This document shows, in pieces, positions 7,253 to 14,979 of a stretch of 29,657 bases of DNA (its first letter is position 1; each line of letters starts with the position of its first letter). Both the position numbers and the translations under genes were made by a program. The notes below the pieces were generated by a model. The model saw only the letters and a program-made list of their open reading frames with translations, ran no database searches and was not told the origin of the DNA. This DNA is from Fervidifonticultor_A octavus_A. Lineage in GTDB: Bacteria; Sysuimicrobiota; Sysuimicrobiia; Sysuimicrobiales; Humicultoraceae. The stretch covers positions 1 to 29,657 of the forward strand of contig JAVKID010000035.1 of NCBI GenBank assembly GCA_031459655.1, read 5' to 3'.

Positions 7253-9039
7253 TGCGGGACGGCCTGGCGGGCCCTAGCCCGCCGATGAGGAGGGCTCTGG
7301 GGCTTGCCGCAGCCGTTGTGCTGGCGGCATCCCTGCTGGCCGCCGCCCGCCCGGGGCGCGCGTCGCCGGCGGCGGACTGGATGCCGGTGACGGAGATCCG
7401 GCCGGGGATGCGCGGCCAGGCGCGCACCGTCGTCCGGGGCACCAGGGTCGAGTCCTTCGATGTCGAAGCTCTGGCCGTGGTGCCAGGCGGCGGGCCGGCC
7501 GGCGACCTGATCCTTATCCGCGCGTCGGGCCCGCTGGTCCAGCGGACCGGCGGCATCGCCGCCGGGATGAGCGGCAGCCCCGTCTTCTTCAACGGCCGCC
7601 TGGCCGGCGCCATCGGGTATGGGTGGGCGTTCGCCGACCACACGGTGGGGCTGGTCACGCCGATCGCCGACATGCTCCGCTCGATGCCGCCGCCTCGGGC
7701 CGACCGCTACCGGCTGCCCCACCCGATTGCGGCCTCGGGCCGGACCATCGAGGAGGTCGCGATCGTCTCCGTGCCGGCCCAGGGGCGCGCGCTGGAGGCG
7801 CGGGAGCCCCGTGTGGCGGCGATGGTGCCGCTGGCGCGGCCGCTGCTGGTCTCCGGCCTGAGCCCGCGCGCGGCCCAGTTCCTCCGGACCTGGGTTGAAC
7901 CGTGGGACCTCCACCCGATCGAGGGCGCAGCCGGCGCATCCACCGAGATCCGGCCGCCGCTGGTGCCGGGCAGTGCGATCGGCGTGCAACTCCTGCGCGG
8001 GGACCTCAACGCGGTGGCTATCGGCACGCTCACCTACCGGCAGGGGGACTCGATCGTGGCCTTCGGGCACCCGTTCCTCAACCGCGGCCGCACAGGCTAC
8101 CTGCTGACCGCGGCGTCCATCCACGAGGTGGTCCGCAGCGCGGCCTTTCCATTCAAGGTCGGCTCGGCCGGCGCGCCGGTGGGGGTGGTCCTCGAGGACC
8201 GCCGCGCCGGGATCGGCGGACGGCTCGGCGTGCTGCCGCCGATGGTCGGGGTCCGCGCCCGGGTCACCGACCGCGATCGGGGGCGCGCGGTGACCCTGGG
8301 AACGCAGGTCGTGCGCGACCCCCAGGTGGGGCCCCTGCTGGTCCTCGTCTCGGCCATCGAAGCGGTGGACCGGGCGCTCGACCGTGTGGGCGAGGGCACG
8401 GCGCGCGTCCGCCTGACGTTGAGGGCCCGCGGTCTGGACGGTCCGCTGGTGCGCGAGAACGTCTTCTACCACGCCCGGGATATCGGCTCCGCCGCGCTGC
8501 TGGAATTGCCCGAGGCCCTGCGGCTCCTGTTCGCCAACGAATTCGTGCGGACCGGCCCCGTGGACGTCACCGTCGAGGCGGAGGTGGAGCAGACGCGGAA
8601 GACTGCGTCGGTCGTCGAGGCGGTGCCGGAGCGCTCCCGCCTGCGGCGCGGCGAGACGGCCGTCGTCCGGGTCACCCTGAGGCCGTTCCAGGGGGAGGCC
8701 GAGGTCCGCAGCGTCGAGGTGCCGGTGCTCCAGGGATTTCCGCTGGGCCCGGCGACGCTGCTGGTCCGGGCCGGCGGGCGGCCTCTCCCCGAGCAGGGGG
8801 TGATGGCGCTGCTGTCCGCCGAGCCGGGCGAAGCCCCGGCCCCATCCGCGTCGGCGCAGGTTGCCCTCTTCGCCGAGCGCGACCGCAACACCGACGTGGT
8901 CGTGGAACTGATCCCCGGCGCGGCGCGTTTCCCGGAGGGCGGCAGTGCCGGGACGGTCCAGCCGGTCCGCGTCCGCCTGACCACCCCGTGGGTTGTGCGC
9001 GGCCGCGTGCAGGTCCCGCTGACGATCGACGCCCCGTAG
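7249..9039 (+). CDS. Secreted SpoIVB-like (S55) protein 2, paralogue of the preceding gene
   Basis: 596 residues, colinear with the preceding protein and clearly a tandem duplicate. Shared blocks are EIRPGMRG near the start of the mature protein, QRTGGIAAGMSGSPVFFNG (candidate Ser108), SIVAFGHPFLNRG (candidate His274), GIGGRLGVLPP, LTLRARGL and LVRENVFY, then a beta-rich C-terminal region. The Ser-before-His order is again reversed relative to SpoIVB. The position equivalent to the triad Asp appears to be Ser93 here, so this copy may be less active or a non-catalytic partner. ATG 7249 overlaps the previous stop (ATGATG), giving tight coupling. ATG 7285 (MRRALGLAAAVV...) would give a cleaner signal peptide. 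The product is probably periplasmic. Two different copies kept side by side suggest a heteromer or division of labour. Confidence 0.72.
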   Translation: MMRDGLAGPSPPMRRALGLAAAVVLAASLLAAARPGRASPAADWMPVTEIRPGMRGQARTVVRGTRVESFDVEALAVVPGGGPAGDLILIRASGPLVQRTGGIAAGMSGSPVFFNGRLAGAIGYGWAFADHTVGLVTPIADMLRSMPPPRADRYRLPHPIAASGRTIEEVAIVSVPAQGRALEAREPRVAAMVPLARPLLVSGLSPRAAQFLRTWVEPWDLHPIEGAAGASTEIRPPLVPGSAIGVQLLRGDLNAVAIGTLTYRQGDSIVAFGHPFLNRGRTGYLLTAASIHEVVRSAAFPFKVGSAGAPVGVVLEDRRAGIGGRLGVLPPMVGVRARVTDRDRGRAVTLGTQVVRDPQVGPLLVLVSAIEAVDRALDRVGEGTARVRLTLRARGLDGPLVRENVFYHARDIGSAALLELPEALRLLFANEFVRTGPVDVTVEAEVEQTRKTASVVEAVPERSRLRRGETAVVRVTLRPFQGEAEVRSVEVPVLQGFPLGPATLLVRAGGRPLPEQGVMALLSAEPGEAPAPSASAQVALFAERDRNTDVVVELIPGAARFPEGGSAGTVQPVRVRLTTPWVVRGRVQVPLTIDAP

Positions 9040-9053
9040 GCACGGGGCACCGG

Positions 9054-9086
9054 GCTCCCCCGCGTCCGCGTCATGGGCGGGGGAGC
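9054..9086 (+). promoter_or_regulatory. Perfect 10-bp inverted repeat upstream of tamB
   Basis: GCTCCCCCGC (9054-9063) and GCGGGGGAGC (9077-9086) are exact reverse complements with a 13-nt spacer, in the 64-nt gap between the second S55-like gene and tamB. The second arm ends 2 nt before the GAGGGGG ribosome-binding site (9089-9095) of tamB. It could be a terminator without a U-tract, an attenuator, or a structure that controls access to the ribosome-binding site. Confidence 0.5.
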
Positions 9087-9103
9087 GCGAGGGGGAACCG
9101 GTA

Positions 9104-12100
9104 GTGTCCTTCCGGTCCAGGCGCTCTGCGGCAGTTGGCGTCTTCCTGGTGGTGCTCGTCGCCGCCGGGCTGGCGGCAGTCTGGACGGTGCGGGCGGTGG
9201 CGCAGCGGTCGCGCGAACTCTCCGTCGCAGTGCTGTCTGCCGCGTTCCGCCGCGACGTCGCTGTGGGCCGGGTCGCCGGCGATCCCTGGCGCGGGCTGGT
9301 CCTTCAAGACGTCTCTGTCCGGGCGAACCAGCCGTGGGAGGACGCGGTGCTCACCGCGCGCCGCGTCACCGTCTTCGTGGATTGGCGGTCGCTGCTGCGC
9401 GACGTCTGGCGGCGGCGCGGGGTGGCCGGGAGCATCGCGCAGATCCTCATTGACGAGCCGGCGCTCCACGTGAAGCGAGATGCCGCCGGGCGCTGGAACA
9501 TCACCGGCCTCGCCCCGCACCCTCCCCGTCCCCCGGGTGAGGCGCCGTTCGTCGGGCGCGTGGTGATCCTCGGCGGGACCGTGACCTTTGAGGATCAGCG
9601 CCGCATCTTCCCGCGCACCTTCCGGGCGCATCTGACGGATGTCAGCGGATCGGTGGAGTTCGCGCGCAGTCCACAGGTCGTCTTCCGCGGTTCGCTGGTC
9701 GAGGAACGGGACGGCCGGCGCGTGGCCGGGCGCGTCGCGGGCTCGTATGGGCTGGAGCGCGGGATCCTCGACCTGGATCTTGAGGCCTCCGCTGTCGACA
9801 TGGGGGCCTGGGGTCCGTACCTGGTGAACCTTCCCGCCTTTCGCCTTACCGGCGGATCTGGCGACGTCGCGCTGCACATCCTGCGCACCGGCGGACCCGG
9901 GGGTCCGGTCACCGACGTCTCCGGCCGCGTGAGGGTGCGCGACGGGACTGCGGTGTTCCCCCGCCGGCGGGTCGCGCTTTCCGGGGTGGCGGGCGAGGTC
10001 GAGATCGCCGACCGCTGGCTGCGCACCGCCGGGCTGCGCGGCCGCCTCAACGGCGTGCCGCTGGAAGTGCGCGGCGAGGCCAGTTTCTACGGGGAGCCGC
10101 ACCTCGACCTCGTGGTCCGCTCGTCCGCGGCAGATCTCGCTACGCTGGGCCGGCTCTTCTTTCCTTCATGGGGATCCCGCCTGAAGGGTGTCGTGCGCGG
10201 CGAGGTCCGGATCCTCGGGGCGGCCAACGCCCCGCGGGTGGAAGGCCGCGTGGAGGCGAGCCGCCTCCACTTCGACCGGCAACCCGTCCAGCGGGCGTCC
10301 GCGGCGATCGCCCTGTACGCCAACACCGTCAGCCTGATCGATGCGCGCGGGGAGGCTGCCGGCGGGTACGTCTCTGGCAGCGGGATCTGGACGCTGGGGG
10401 TGCCGGAGTTCTTCCTCACGCTCCGCTTCGACGGTACCCAGACGTCCCTGCTCGGGCGCGTGGCACCCGAGGGACTCTCTGCCCTCGAGGGGAGGATGTC
10501 CGGCACGATGTCCGCGCACGGCGGCGCCGACGGTCTGACGGTCGCCGGGCAGGCCCGCCTCGGCGGTGTCCGCGTCCAGGGACTGGACCTGGACGGGCTT
10601 GAGGCGTCGTTCCGGTATGGAGGCGCGGGCGTGGTCGTGGAGCACGCGCTGGCGCGGCGCGGGGGAGCCTGGCTGGCCGCCCGCGGCTCCGTGCCGAGGC
10701 GCGGGCCGCTCTCCCTGGAGGTGCACGCGGGCACGCCGGAGGTGGCGGCGCTGCCGGCGGCCCCGCTGCGCCATCTCGCCTCGGGCCCGGCGGACGTGAG
10801 CGCCCGCATCGGCGGAACCGTCGAGGCGCCCCAGGTCGCCGGCGCCGTCCAGATGCGGGGCGGCCTCCTCGGCCCTCTCGCATTCGACACCGCCTCCGGC
10901 CGGTTCGCGTGGCGCGGCGGCACCCTCGATGTCCAGGACGCACGAGTCCGCGCAGGCCACGCCCGCTACCAGGCCTCAGGCCGCATCCAACTGGTGCCCG
11001 CACTCCGCCTGGCCCTGGACATCGAAGCGGATCGTGCTCCCGTCGCGACCATTGGCAGGACCTTCGGGCTCCCCGTGGCGATCACCGGGACGGCCGACGG
11101 CCGCGTGCGTCTGGCGGGGCCCGCGGCCAGGCCGGCGGCCTCTGGCTCGGTGTCCGTGCGTGAGGGTGAGGTCCTGGGGCAGGCGATCGACGAGGCCAGC
11201 GCGGCCTTCCGGTGGGACGGACGCGTCCTGGTGGTCGAGGGCGGCCTGCTCCGCCGGGGCCAGTCGGTCCTCAGCGCGGCCGGCCGGTATGACCGCCTCA
11301 CCGGGCTCGACCTCGACATCGCCGCGCGGGGTCTGCGCCTTCGCGATTTGACCGTCCCCTCGCCGGTCCTCGCCAGGCTCGGCGGCACCGCGGACGTGAC
11401 CGGGCGCATCACCGGACCGCCGACGTCTGCGACGCTGTCGGTCGGCGCCGCCTCTTCCGACCTCACCATCAACGGCCTGCGGTTCGATGAGGCGTCCGGG
11501 TCGATCCGGTGGCAGGCCGGGACGCTGCGGCTCGATCCGCTGGCCCTGCGGCTCGGCGAGGGACGGTACGAGATTGCGGGCGAGGTGGGCCTCCGGGATT
11601 CGCCGCGCCTCTCGCTGCACGCCACGGTGAGCGAGGGCCGGCTGTCCGCGCTGCTCACCCTGGGAGGGGCACGGCTCGCGCTGCCGTTGGAGGGCGTCGT
11701 GTCGGGGACCGCCAGCCTCGAGGGATCGCTGGCGAATCCGGCGGCCCGGTTCGACCTCCGCCTCTCCACGGGCCGCTTCGGCGACCACGTCCTGGCCGGC
11801 GGGCATGCGGACCTGACGCTGCGCGACGGCGCGGTCACCATCGAGGCCCTCGAACTGCGCCCGCCGCGGGGGCGCGTAGCGGCCACCGGACGGTTCGATC
11901 TGCGCGGCGAGAGTCAGATCGAAGTCAGCGGGTCGGAACTGGATCTGGACTTCCTGCGGCCGGTTCTGGGCTTCCGCCGTCCGATGGTCGGACGCATCGA
12001 CTTCACGACGCAGTTGGGCGGAACGCTGGCCTCTCCCGAGATCGGGTTCGACCTGGAGATCGCCCGGGGCGGCATCGAGGGTTCCACCTTCGACTCGCTG

Positions 12101-13498
12101 GTCGCCGGCGCATTCTACAAAGATGGGGTGCTGAACCTGTCCCAGGCGCTCCTGGTCCAGGGCGGGCACCGGTTGCGGGCATCCGGGATTCTGCCCTTCA
12201 ACCCCGCGCTGCGGCGTTTCGACGAGCGGGGCCCGCTGGATCTGCGCCTGCAGCTGGCCGAGGTGAACCTGGGGTTGCTGCGCCTGGTCAACGAGCGCGT
12301 CAACGAGGCCCGGGGCGCCGTGGAGGGTGAGGTGCGGGTGAACGGGACCGCCTCGGCCCCGCGCCTGTCGGGCGGCATCCAGATCCGCGACGGGCACCTG
12401 CGCCTGAGGGGGCTGGCTTCCCCCATCGAGACGCTGAACCTCCAGCTGCGCTTTGAGGACCAGACGATCCGGCTCGCCGAGGCCTCGGCCCGGATCGGCG
12501 GCGGGCAGGCCCGCCTGGACGGTGAGACACGGCTTGCGCTTGGCCCGCCCGCTTCCCTGGCGCTGGTCGTGCCGCCTGAGGCGCCGCTGGTGCTGCAGGG
12601 GAGCGGCGTGCGGATGGCAGTGCCCCCGGTCCTGGATGCCCGCCTCGACGGCACGCTGCGCGTCTGGGGCACCGTCGGCGATCCCCGGCGGCCTCCAACC
12701 GTGGACGGTGGGGTCACGCTCTCGGACGGGACCATCACCATGGCGCCGCTGGCGGGCCACGAGCCGCCGGCCCTGCCCCTGGTCTTCCAGGGCGTCCGGC
12801 TGCAGGCGGGTCGGGATCTCTCCGTGCGCGTCGGGGCCCTCCGGTTCGGCGTCAAGCCCGAGGAGTCGCTGATCCTGACCGGAACGCTGCGCGATCCGCG
12901 GCTGGAAGGTACCGTCGAAGCCGAACGCGGCACGATGACGGCCCTGGGGAATACCTTCGACCTGGTGGAGGGGACGGCGACCTTCAGACCCCCGATGGGG
13001 CTCCGCCCCATGGTGACCGGGCGGGCGGAGACGACCGTCAGGTCGACGACCATCCGGCTCGCGGTGCACGGCACCGCGCCGGATGCCCTGACCCTGGACC
13101 TGCGGTCCGATCCCGATCTCCCGCGCGAAGAGATCGTCCGGCTGCTGGGCTCTCAGGCTGGCATCACCGGGCTCATGACCGGGGACATCAACGCCGCGCT
13201 GCGGGCAGAATTGAGTCGGCGCCTCCTGGGTCCGGTGACCGGCGCGGTGGCCCGGGCGCTGGGACTGAGCGAGTTCGCCATCGACTATGATTTCGAGCGC
13301 CCGCTCGGCCTGCGAATCGGCAAGCGGCTGCTCTCGAACCTGTACCTGACGGCCAGGTCCATCGCGGCGTACCAGGGAGAGGCCGGGCGCTGGCTGTGGT
13401 CGCTGGAGTACCGGTTCGCGCGAGGGTGGCAACTCGCGCTCCAGGCCGACACCCTCGGCCATCGTCAGGCCGTCGTGTGGTACACCACTAGGTTCTGA
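9104..13498 (+). CDS. tamB: TamB/AsmA-like translocation and assembly protein (DUF490)
   Basis: A 1464-residue inner-membrane-anchored periplasmic protein. TamB proteins form long hydrophobic beta-taco grooves and work with Omp85 proteins in barrel assembly or in phospholipid transport to the outer membrane. The N-terminus is one signal-anchor helix (about residues 9-30) after a basic start. The middle is hundreds of residues of repeated short beta-strands typical of AsmA-like repeats (patterns such as G-x-v-x-G-x-i-x-L). The C-terminus is the conserved TamB domain, with EEIVRLLG, then YDFERPLGLRIGKRL and a final aromatic F. The GTG 9104 start has a GAGGGGG site 8 nt upstream. No tamA-like gene is present; bamA two genes downstream is the likely Omp85 partner, as in diderm Firmicutes clusters. 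Confidence 0.9.
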   Translation: MSFRSRRSAAVGVFLVVLVAAGLAAVWTVRAVAQRSRELSVAVLSAAFRRDVAVGRVAGDPWRGLVLQDVSVRANQPWEDAVLTARRVTVFVDWRSLLRDVWRRRGVAGSIAQILIDEPALHVKRDAAGRWNITGLAPHPPRPPGEAPFVGRVVILGGTVTFEDQRRIFPRTFRAHLTDVSGSVEFARSPQVVFRGSLVEERDGRRVAGRVAGSYGLERGILDLDLEASAVDMGAWGPYLVNLPAFRLTGGSGDVALHILRTGGPGGPVTDVSGRVRVRDGTAVFPRRRVALSGVAGEVEIADRWLRTAGLRGRLNGVPLEVRGEASFYGEPHLDLVVRSSAADLATLGRLFFPSWGSRLKGVVRGEVRILGAANAPRVEGRVEASRLHFDRQPVQRASAAIALYANTVSLIDARGEAAGGYVSGSGIWTLGVPEFFLTLRFDGTQTSLLGRVAPEGLSALEGRMSGTMSAHGGADGLTVAGQARLGGVRVQGLDLDGLEASFRYGGAGVVVEHALARRGGAWLAARGSVPRRGPLSLEVHAGTPEVAALPAAPLRHLASGPADVSARIGGTVEAPQVAGAVQMRGGLLGPLAFDTASGRFAWRGGTLDVQDARVRAGHARYQASGRIQLVPALRLALDIEADRAPVATIGRTFGLPVAITGTADGRVRLAGPAARPAASGSVSVREGEVLGQAIDEASAAFRWDGRVLVVEGGLLRRGQSVLSAAGRYDRLTGLDLDIAARGLRLRDLTVPSPVLARLGGTADVTGRITGPPTSATLSVGAASSDLTINGLRFDEASGSIRWQAGTLRLDPLALRLGEGRYEIAGEVGLRDSPRLSLHATVSEGRLSALLTLGGARLALPLEGVVSGTASLEGSLANPAARFDLRLSTGRFGDHVLAGGHADLTLRDGAVTIEALELRPPRGRVAATGRFDLRGESQIEVSGSELDLDFLRPVLGFRRPMVGRIDFTTQLGGTLASPEIGFDLEIARGGIEGSTFDSLVAGAFYKDGVLNLSQALLVQGGHRLRASGILPFNPALRRFDERGPLDLRLQLAEVNLGLLRLVNERVNEARGAVEGEVRVNGTASAPRLSGGIQIRDGHLRLRGLASPIETLNLQLRFEDQTIRLAEASARIGGGQARLDGETRLALGPPASLALVVPPEAPLVLQGSGVRMAVPPVLDARLDGTLRVWGTVGDPRRPPTVDGGVTLSDGTITMAPLAGHEPPALPLVFQGVRLQAGRDLSVRVGALRFGVKPEESLILTGTLRDPRLEGTVEAERGTMTALGNTFDLVEGTATFRPPMGLRPMVTGRAETTVRSTTIRLAVHGTAPDALTLDLRSDPDLPREEIVRLLGSQAGITGLMTGDINAALRAELSRRLLGPVTGAVARALGLSEFAIDYDFERPLGLRIGKRLLSNLYLTARSIAAYQGEAGRWLWSLEYRFARGWQLALQADTLGHRQAVVWYTTRF

Positions 13499-13588
13499 CC
13501 CGCGACAGGACTTCACAACGGAGAGTCGAAGCGGTCTCACCGTAGGCCTGGGGGGCGGGCGGGCCGCATGCTGCTGGAGGGACCCGGA

Positions 13589-14239
13589 ATGTTTGCAGAC
13601 TACCTGCGCGAACTCCAGAAGGTGGTCCTGTTGCGCCCCGCCGAGGAAGCCGCCCTGTGGCAGGCCTACCGCCAGGGCGGTGATGCCGCGAGCCGGCTGC
13701 GGCTCATCGAGGCCTACCAGCCACTGGTGTTCAAGGTCGTGATGCAGCTGCGCCCTCCCGAGGCGCTGGTGATGGATCTCATCCAGGAGGGGGCCGTGGG
13801 GCTGATCGAATCGGTGGAGCGGTTCGATCCGGGCCGCGGCGTGCGGTTCTCGACCTTCGCCTCGTACCGGATCCGCGGCCGGGTGCTCAATGCCCTCGAC
13901 CGCATCCGCGCCGACGTCTCCCTGGAACAGGTGCTGACCGCCACCGAGGAGTCCGCGCCCCTGGCCGGCCTGGCAGACCCGGAGGCGGCCTCCATCCTGG
14001 CCGGCGTTGAGGACCGCGCCCTCGTGGAGCACGTGCTGGCGATGATCGAGCAGCTCCCCCCGCGCGAGCGGGCGGTGTTGCGCGCCCTGGTGGAGGCGGC
14101 CCCACCCCGGCGGATCGCCCACGATCTGCGCATCAGCCTGTCGCACTTCTACCGTCTGCAGAAGCAGGCTACCGAACACCTGCGCGCCCTGCTTGGTCTG
14201 GAGGGCATGCACCAGCCGCAGCGCGCATCCGGATACTAG
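13589..14239 (+). CDS. Small sigma-70 family RNA polymerase sigma factor
   Basis: A 216-residue group 3/4-like sigma factor. Region 2 is clear: LIEAYQPLVFKVV, LIQEGAVGLIESVERFD (core-binding 2.2) and RFSTFASYRIRGRVLNAL (2.3/2.4, -10 recognition). A divergent linker follows with no obvious region 3. Region 4 is near the end: LPPRERAVLRAL, then the helix-turn-helix RRIAHDLRISLSHFYRLQK. A short region 1.2-like start (YLRELQKVVLL) is present. ATG 13589 is chosen because GGAGGGA lies 6 nt upstream; ATG 13568 would add seven residues without a comparable site. It sits between tamB and bamA and immediately before a single-pass membrane protein. This arrangement suggests control of envelope genes, with the next gene a candidate regulator; both are inference. 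The -35/-10 sequences it recognises are unknown. Confidence 0.87.
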   Translation: MFADYLRELQKVVLLRPAEEAALWQAYRQGGDAASRLRLIEAYQPLVFKVVMQLRPPEALVMDLIQEGAVGLIESVERFDPGRGVRFSTFASYRIRGRVLNALDRIRADVSLEQVLTATEESAPLAGLADPEAASILAGVEDRALVEHVLAMIEQLPPRERAVLRALVEAAPPRRIAHDLRISLSHFYRLQKQATEHLRALLGLEGMHQPQRASGY

Positions 14240-14268
14240 AACTGGAGCCGCGGCTGGAGGGAGAGGCA

Positions 14269-14925
14269 ATGGCCGATGGGAGGACGACCCTGCACGAGCG
14301 GATTGCATTTGCGGAGGGCTGGCTCGACCGTGCCCGACAGCAACTCGAGGACGGCCGGGTGGCCCACGGCGCGCTGACCCTCATGCTGGCGGAGGCCGAA
14401 TTGCGGCGGGCGCGGGAGGCCAGACTCCCGGCGCTCCTGGCCGCGGCCCGGAGGCGACCTCGGACCTCGCGAGGCCGGTCGTACGCCGCGCTGGGGGTGG
14501 GCCTCGCCGTGGCGATGCTCGGCGCCATGGCCCTGACGGCGATGCGGACGCCGCCGGTGGCCGATGCGCACGACGGCCCGATCATCCTGCGGCTGTCCGA
14601 CGCCAGCGGACAGATGCTCCGGATGGTCACAATCCCCTCACCGGCCCCGGAGCCCCTGGTGGTGGAGCGGAGGGTGATCAGGTCCGTGGTCGTCCGCGTG
14701 CCTGTCGGCGAGGCGACCCGCGACACACCGCCAGCCAGGCCGACCGCCGCGCCCGCGGTGTCGCCTGCCGCGCCCCCGGCCGCGGTCCTCCCGCCGCCGT
14801 CGGGACCGGTCCCCCCATCCGTGACGCCTGTGACGCCACCTGCGCCCACGCTGCTCAGCGAGGCCGATGTGATCGATCTCGTCCTGGCGGCGGAACGCTC
14901 GCTCCGCCGATCGGCCAACCAGTAG
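14269..14925 (+). CDS. Single-pass membrane protein with Pro-rich periplasmic tail, downstream of the sigma factor
   Basis: 218 residues, not recognised as a named family. Residues 1-63 are charged and helical (HERIAFAEGWLDRARQQL..., AEAELRRAREARL), ending in a basic RRRPRTSRGR stretch. One transmembrane helix follows (about 73-92, ALGVGLAVAMLGAMALTAM). Then comes a short polar/beta part, a Pro/Ala-rich stretch (about 151-198) and a helical C-terminal tip. The positive-inside rule puts the N-terminus in the cytoplasm. The layout (cytoplasmic helical domain, one helix, extracytoplasmic tail) directly after a sigma gene resembles an anti-sigma factor or stress sensor. No HxxxCxxC zinc motif is present, so it is not a classical ZAS anti-sigma protein. 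The start has GGGAGAGG just upstream of ATG 14269. Confidence 0.7.
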   Translation: MADGRTTLHERIAFAEGWLDRARQQLEDGRVAHGALTLMLAEAELRRAREARLPALLAAARRRPRTSRGRSYAALGVGLAVAMLGAMALTAMRTPPVADAHDGPIILRLSDASGQMLRMVTIPSPAPEPLVVERRVIRSVVVRVPVGEATRDTPPARPTAAPAVSPAAPPAAVLPPPSGPVPPSVTPVTPPAPTLLSEADVIDLVLAAERSLRRSANQ

Positions 14926-14979
14926 CGCCGTCGCGTCGCCCTGCCGCAGACGATCGCGCTCAGCCAAAGGAGGAATCGG

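Noticed and set aside
13506..13545. ECF-type promoter (GGACTT ... GGTCT) upstream of the sigma gene
   Set aside because: The spacing is about 19 nt and the match is partial. Short GC motifs of this kind are expected by chance here.
10976..14308. Very long antisense open frame (1110 codons) opposite tamB and the sigma gene, and similar ones opposite other genes
   Set aside because: High GC and biased third positions leave antisense frames open. The sense products have clear family motifs, while the antisense ones are low-complexity Arg/Pro/Gly/His-rich.
14269..14925. Classical zinc-binding anti-sigma factor
   Set aside because: No HxxxCxxC motif is present in the cytoplasmic part. Only the general topology fits.
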